Source: Xanthocytophaga flava (lineage in GTDB: Bacteria > Bacteroidota > Bacteroidia > Cytophagales > 172606-1). From it: a DNA stretch of 64,000 nucleotides. The number at the start of each line of letters is the position of its first letter. The first letter of the stretch is position 1. Of the stretch, positions 60,960 through 64,000 are shown one piece after another. A program made the translations under genes and the position numbers. The notes under the pieces were generated by a model. The model ran no database searches and was not told the DNA's origin. It was given only the letters and a program-made list of their open reading frames with translations. The stretch lies in contig JASJOS010000008.1 of the NCBI GenBank assembly GCA_030068525.1, positions 62,001 to 126,000 on the forward strand, in the 5' to 3' direction.

Positions 60960-61563
60960 TGTTTTGGATCTTTGGTTGATATTGGTGATTGGGCTCCCAA
61001 TGAGAATAACTTACCTGTCTAAAGTACTTGGTGGTAGCGTTTTTCGTAACTAGTACCATTTTTTATGCTACAAATTTCAAAAGCACTACTGACAACCCTA
61101 TGTCAACAGAGGTGAGCATTTTTTTATATTTGCTTCAAAATACTCGTCAGTGTTGTATAAATAATGAGTTGAAGCTTCCATAAAAGAAGGAATACCAGTG
61201 AGGACGTAGCCAATCACACAGATATCAGAAATTTTCGGAATAAATTTTTTGGGTAGATTTGAATTGTCATCAATTAAGCACATTTTCTGCTTCTCAGCTT
61301 TTTTCGTCTAATTCTCTCTACGATTCTTTATCAATTTTGCTTTTACATGTACTTTATAGTACCAGTGCTTGCACTCCAACGATTGGCATGTTTAAACAAT
61401 GCAAAGTTGCACTTCGAGTCATCTTCCTCACACCAGGTTTGAGAAAACCTTCCTGCTGTCTGAGGGAAATGGTTTCAGATTCTCATCATAGAAGAATAAA
61501 TGTATTGCAAATGCTAAAAAATGTCATTGGAGTTTTATGGGGTAGAATAAATTTGTAGATTCA
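60960..61563. other. Divergent spacer, no confident gene
   Basis: A 600-nt AT-rich stretch between the GyrI-like gene and the AraC regulator. A 61-codon leftward frame (61098-61283, MCLIDDNSNLPKKFIPKI) and a 99-codon rightward frame (61259-61558) overlap partly and show no family features. It should contain both promoters, which I could not fix. Confidence 0.35.
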
Positions 61564-62451
61564 GTGCCATTGATCTGCCAAAGACTAAATCGCAATCTAT
61601 TGATTTTCAGAAAGCACATACCGACCTATCCGTTATCGCAATACATAGAGCACATTATTTATGCCAATGGCCCACAACACTTTCCCTATCTGATGGAGTT
61701 GCCTGATGGAAGAATAAACCTAGTTATTGAACTCCGGCATCATACCACCAATACCCTATTTACAGAAGCCAGTTTTACAAAGGGTGATACTGCCGAGCCC
61801 GGTTTTACCGGTGAGCATACCATGAAGCATGGTTGGATTTCAGGAGCCAATGCCAAAGCTATTGTCTATAAAAATAACAAGGATTCTGCCATTCTAAGTA
61901 TTCGCTTTGCTGTTGGTGGTTTTTACGCGCTTACAAAGATTCCCATGTCTGAGATTATTCATCCTGGTCTGGAAATTGAACTCCTCCTTGGTAGTTCTTT
62001 TAGCAGGCTCTACCAGCGATTGGTGAACGAAACCGATATCGACAAGAATTTCCAACATATAGAATCCTATTTTCAAAACTATATTCAGGATAATAGCTTT
62101 GAAACATCGATTGTTAAATTCATCCATACGAATATCGCTCAACCAATAGACTGGCTGGTCAGTAGGTCAGGGTATTCGCAAAAACACCTGATCCATATGG
62201 TAAAAAAAGAGACAGGATTTTCGCCAAAATATCTACAACGTCTGCAACGGTTTCAAAATGTGCTAGGATCTTTGCGGCAAGCCAATGGGCAAGTAAACTG
62301 GGCATCAATTGCCTACGAGCATGCATATTTTGATCAGTCTCATTTCATTAAGGAATTTATTCACTTTACCGGGCTTAGCCCGCTGGAATACCTCAATCGT
62401 AGTGTAGCATCGGAACACAACAAACTGTTGACCGATATCCAGCTTTTTTAG
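61564..62451 (+). CDS. AraC-family transcriptional regulator
   Basis: A 295-residue regulator with a beta-rich N-terminal ligand/dimer domain (about 10-170; FPYLMELPDGRINLVIELRH is typical of the DUF6597 group) and a C-terminal AraC helix-turn-helix pair (about 190-285; WLVSRSGYSQKHLIHMVKKE, IAYEHAYFDQSHFIKEFIHF, TGLSPLEYL). The annotated start is a GTG at 61564; the first clearly conserved residues are about 20 in, so the true start may differ slightly. It is 115 nt upstream of the epoxide hydrolase in the same direction and may control it. Confidence 0.88.
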   Translation: MPLICQRLNRNLLIFRKHIPTYPLSQYIEHIIYANGPQHFPYLMELPDGRINLVIELRHHTTNTLFTEASFTKGDTAEPGFTGEHTMKHGWISGANAKAIVYKNNKDSAILSIRFAVGGFYALTKIPMSEIIHPGLEIELLLGSSFSRLYQRLVNETDIDKNFQHIESYFQNYIQDNSFETSIVKFIHTNIAQPIDWLVSRSGYSQKHLIHMVKKETGFSPKYLQRLQRFQNVLGSLRQANGQVNWASIAYEHAYFDQSHFIKEFIHFTGLSPLEYLNRSVASEHNKLLTDIQLF

Positions 62452-62566
62452 GGAAGTAGTGAGAATAGGATTCTATAGGTAAATTTTTTACAATGCCTTG
62501 CTTATCAGGGTTTGTACCTTTGGTGTATAATCCTAATAAGATTACCAATCCTAAAAAACAGTAACC

Positions 62567-63709
62567 ATGGCTACAATCAATGATCTGCGTATCTCTGACT
62601 TCCGCATCTCTGTTCCACAAAATGAACTGGATAACCTTATAGCAAGAATACAAAACACCCGCTGGACAGCCCAGCCAGAGGGCTCAGGCTGGGGGTATGG
62701 CACTAATGCTGAGTATCTGAAAGAACTGGCTGATTACTGGGTAGGTACCTACAACTGGCGTACACATGAGGAAGCACTAAACCAATTTCCTCAGTACACT
62801 ACAACTATCGATGGCATTTCTATCCATTTTATTCATATCAAAGGCAAGGGACCCGTTAAAAAAACGTTATTGCTGATTCACGGCTGGCCGGATTCATTCT
62901 ATCGTTTTCATAAAATCATTCCTTTGCTTGCTGCTTCCGATCCTTCCTATGACCTGATTATTCCTTCCATACCTGGGTTTGGGTTTTCAAGCCCTCAGGC
63001 TGTGAATGGCGATGTGTCAGCTACTCTGTTTCACAGATTGATGACAGAGGTATTATCCTATACTCACTATTTTGTGGCCGGTGGCGATATGGGAACACTT
63101 ATCGGGAAATCCATGGCGGTGCAGTTTCCTGAACAGGTAAAAGCCTTACACCTTACCGATGTGGGCTATCCCGACGGCCAGGAAGACTGGAGCACGATGT
63201 CGCCGGCCGAACAGGCGTTTGGGCAGATGATTCAGGGCTGGTTTTTCAGTGAAGGGGCTTTCAATATGATTCAGTCTACCAAACCACAGACGCTCGGTTA
63301 CGGGCTCAACGACTCTCCGGTAGGCCTGGCGGGATGGTTACTGGAAAAATTCAATGCTTGGAGCGATAACAAAGGGCATATCGAAAATAGTTTTACAAAA
63401 GATGAGCTGATCACAAACATCATGATCTACTGGATAAGCCAGTCGATCAACAGTTCCATCCGGACGTATGCCGAAAATGCAAAAGCCGCTTACACCGGCG
63501 GACTGAAATCCTCTCAGAAAGTCAGTGTACCCACCGCCGTATCCTTGTTTCCGGGAGAAGCTCAGTTTCCACAGGAATGGGCCGAAAGAAAGGTCAATCT
63601 GGTAAGCTTTACCAAACCAGAAAAAGGAGGGCATTTTGCGGCACTGGAAGTACCCCAGATATATGCAGCTGAATTAAATGACTTTTTTGGAAAGCTGAAA
63701 CTGGATTGA
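62567..63709 (+). CDS. Epoxide hydrolase, alpha/beta fold
   Basis: A 380-residue hydrolase of the EHN-type (microsomal epoxide hydrolase-like) group. The N-terminal lid/anchor region (1-95; ARIQNTRWTAQPEGSGWGYG) is typical. The oxyanion-hole motif is HGWPDS (H105), the nucleophile is D174 in GGDMGT, and the catalytic base is H356 in KGGHFAALE. It would open epoxides to diols in the cytoplasm. The second half of the gene is visibly richer in G+C than the region around it, which may mean horizontal acquisition. An AraC regulator immediately upstream is a likely partner. Confidence 0.93.
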   Translation: MATINDLRISDFRISVPQNELDNLIARIQNTRWTAQPEGSGWGYGTNAEYLKELADYWVGTYNWRTHEEALNQFPQYTTTIDGISIHFIHIKGKGPVKKTLLLIHGWPDSFYRFHKIIPLLAASDPSYDLIIPSIPGFGFSSPQAVNGDVSATLFHRLMTEVLSYTHYFVAGGDMGTLIGKSMAVQFPEQVKALHLTDVGYPDGQEDWSTMSPAEQAFGQMIQGWFFSEGAFNMIQSTKPQTLGYGLNDSPVGLAGWLLEKFNAWSDNKGHIENSFTKDELITNIMIYWISQSINSSIRTYAENAKAAYTGGLKSSQKVSVPTAVSLFPGEAQFPQEWAERKVNLVSFTKPEKGGHFAALEVPQIYAAELNDFFGKLKLD

Positions 63710-63810
63710 CCGGTTAAGATTTATTCCGGATAGGTTTTTGGTTTTAAAGTGACTTACCACTTCCAAAGGCATGTAGGGATTCCTGCCTGCTTTTAAGCCT
63801 GGAAGCGTCG

Positions 63811-63874
63811 TAGCCTGTCTGTTAAACTTTGGCTGGATGAGTAAAATCAGATTGGGCCACTAACAGACAGGTTA
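63811..63874. repeat. Inverted repeat near the right edge
   Basis: TAGCCTGTCTGTTA (63811-63824) and TAACAGACAGGTTA (63861-63874) pair over 12 or more bp with a 36-nt loop, then TTTA. It may be the epoxide hydrolase terminator or a small repeat. The rest of 63710-64000 shows no gene. Confidence 0.45.
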
Positions 63875-64000
63875 TTTACCCATCTACTCCATTATACAAA
63901 ATCTGACCCTGACTCACTATATGCCTGTTAGTTCTTTCACCAAGTATACATAATTCTGTTGTATCGGAAGATTTCGGTTGTTTGGCTGGTTAGCCTAAAT

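Noticed and set aside
61098-61558. Two overlapping frames on opposite strands upstream of the AraC gene
   Set aside because: Neither has recognisable features and they overlap each other; left as unassigned spacer.

Overview
The window looks like chromosomal DNA of a Bacteroidota bacterium, most likely order Cytophagales. The base composition is AT-rich. Genes include paired FtsX-type permeases with a PadR regulator, a FecI/FecR/TonB-receptor cassette, a type IX secretion (T9SS) sorting domain, lipoproteins with a Cys-Lys-Lys lipobox, and many PAS-domain kinases. Promoters fit the Bacteroidota form (about -33 TTTG, -7 TAnnTTTG). The genus is not identified.

Layout. 0-9 kb: a cobalamin riboswitch at the left edge reading off the window, a phosphoesterase/nucleotidyltransferase pair, a GNAT acetyltransferase, then PadR plus two large ABC permeases. 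9-23 kb: an NmrA-like oxidoreductase, a multi-PAS histidine kinase, two tandem paralogous small membrane proteins, an acyltransferase, an ankyrin lipoprotein, an AraC/TPR regulator, further kinases and a lone receiver. 24-41 kb: a NarL-type kinase, a CheB-CheR-PAS fusion divergent from a second CheB, an alcohol dehydrogenase operon, a RES-domain protein, a PAS/GAF protein without a kinase domain, a DUF421 membrane protein and a NarL-family regulator. 41-46 kb: small genes and long non-coding stretches. 45.7-59.6 kb: ECF sigma factor, FecR anti-sigma, TonB receptor, two secreted lipoproteins, an LPX-type leucine-rich-repeat T9SS protein, an O-mannosyltransferase-like TPR protein and a subtilisin, all on one strand. 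59.7-64 kb: a lysine-rich protein, a GyrI-like protein, an AraC regulator and an epoxide hydrolase.

The most unusual signal is a repeated promoter between 30.1 and 44.8 kb. Eight copies of a 30-bp palindrome (TAAATAC-N16-GTATTTA) occur there and I found none elsewhere in the window. In six copies a Bacteroidota -7 TTTG/TTCG follows at a fixed distance (32 nt in five, 33 nt in one). These six lead into short units: two candidate non-coding RNAs with strong terminators, a leader with a 28-residue hydrophobic peptide, a receiver protein lacking the phospho-acceptor Asp, and two paralogous coiled-coil proteins of about 70 residues. Three units share a long-stem hairpin with a conserved ACTACCACTTA 3' strand. 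Nine 28-bp palindromic tandem repeats lie between two of the units. I read this as an undescribed regulon embedded among phosphorelay genes. The regulator is unknown; the NarL-type response regulator at 40.7 kb is only a positional candidate.

All functional statements rest on motif recognition by eye. No database search or folding program was run.
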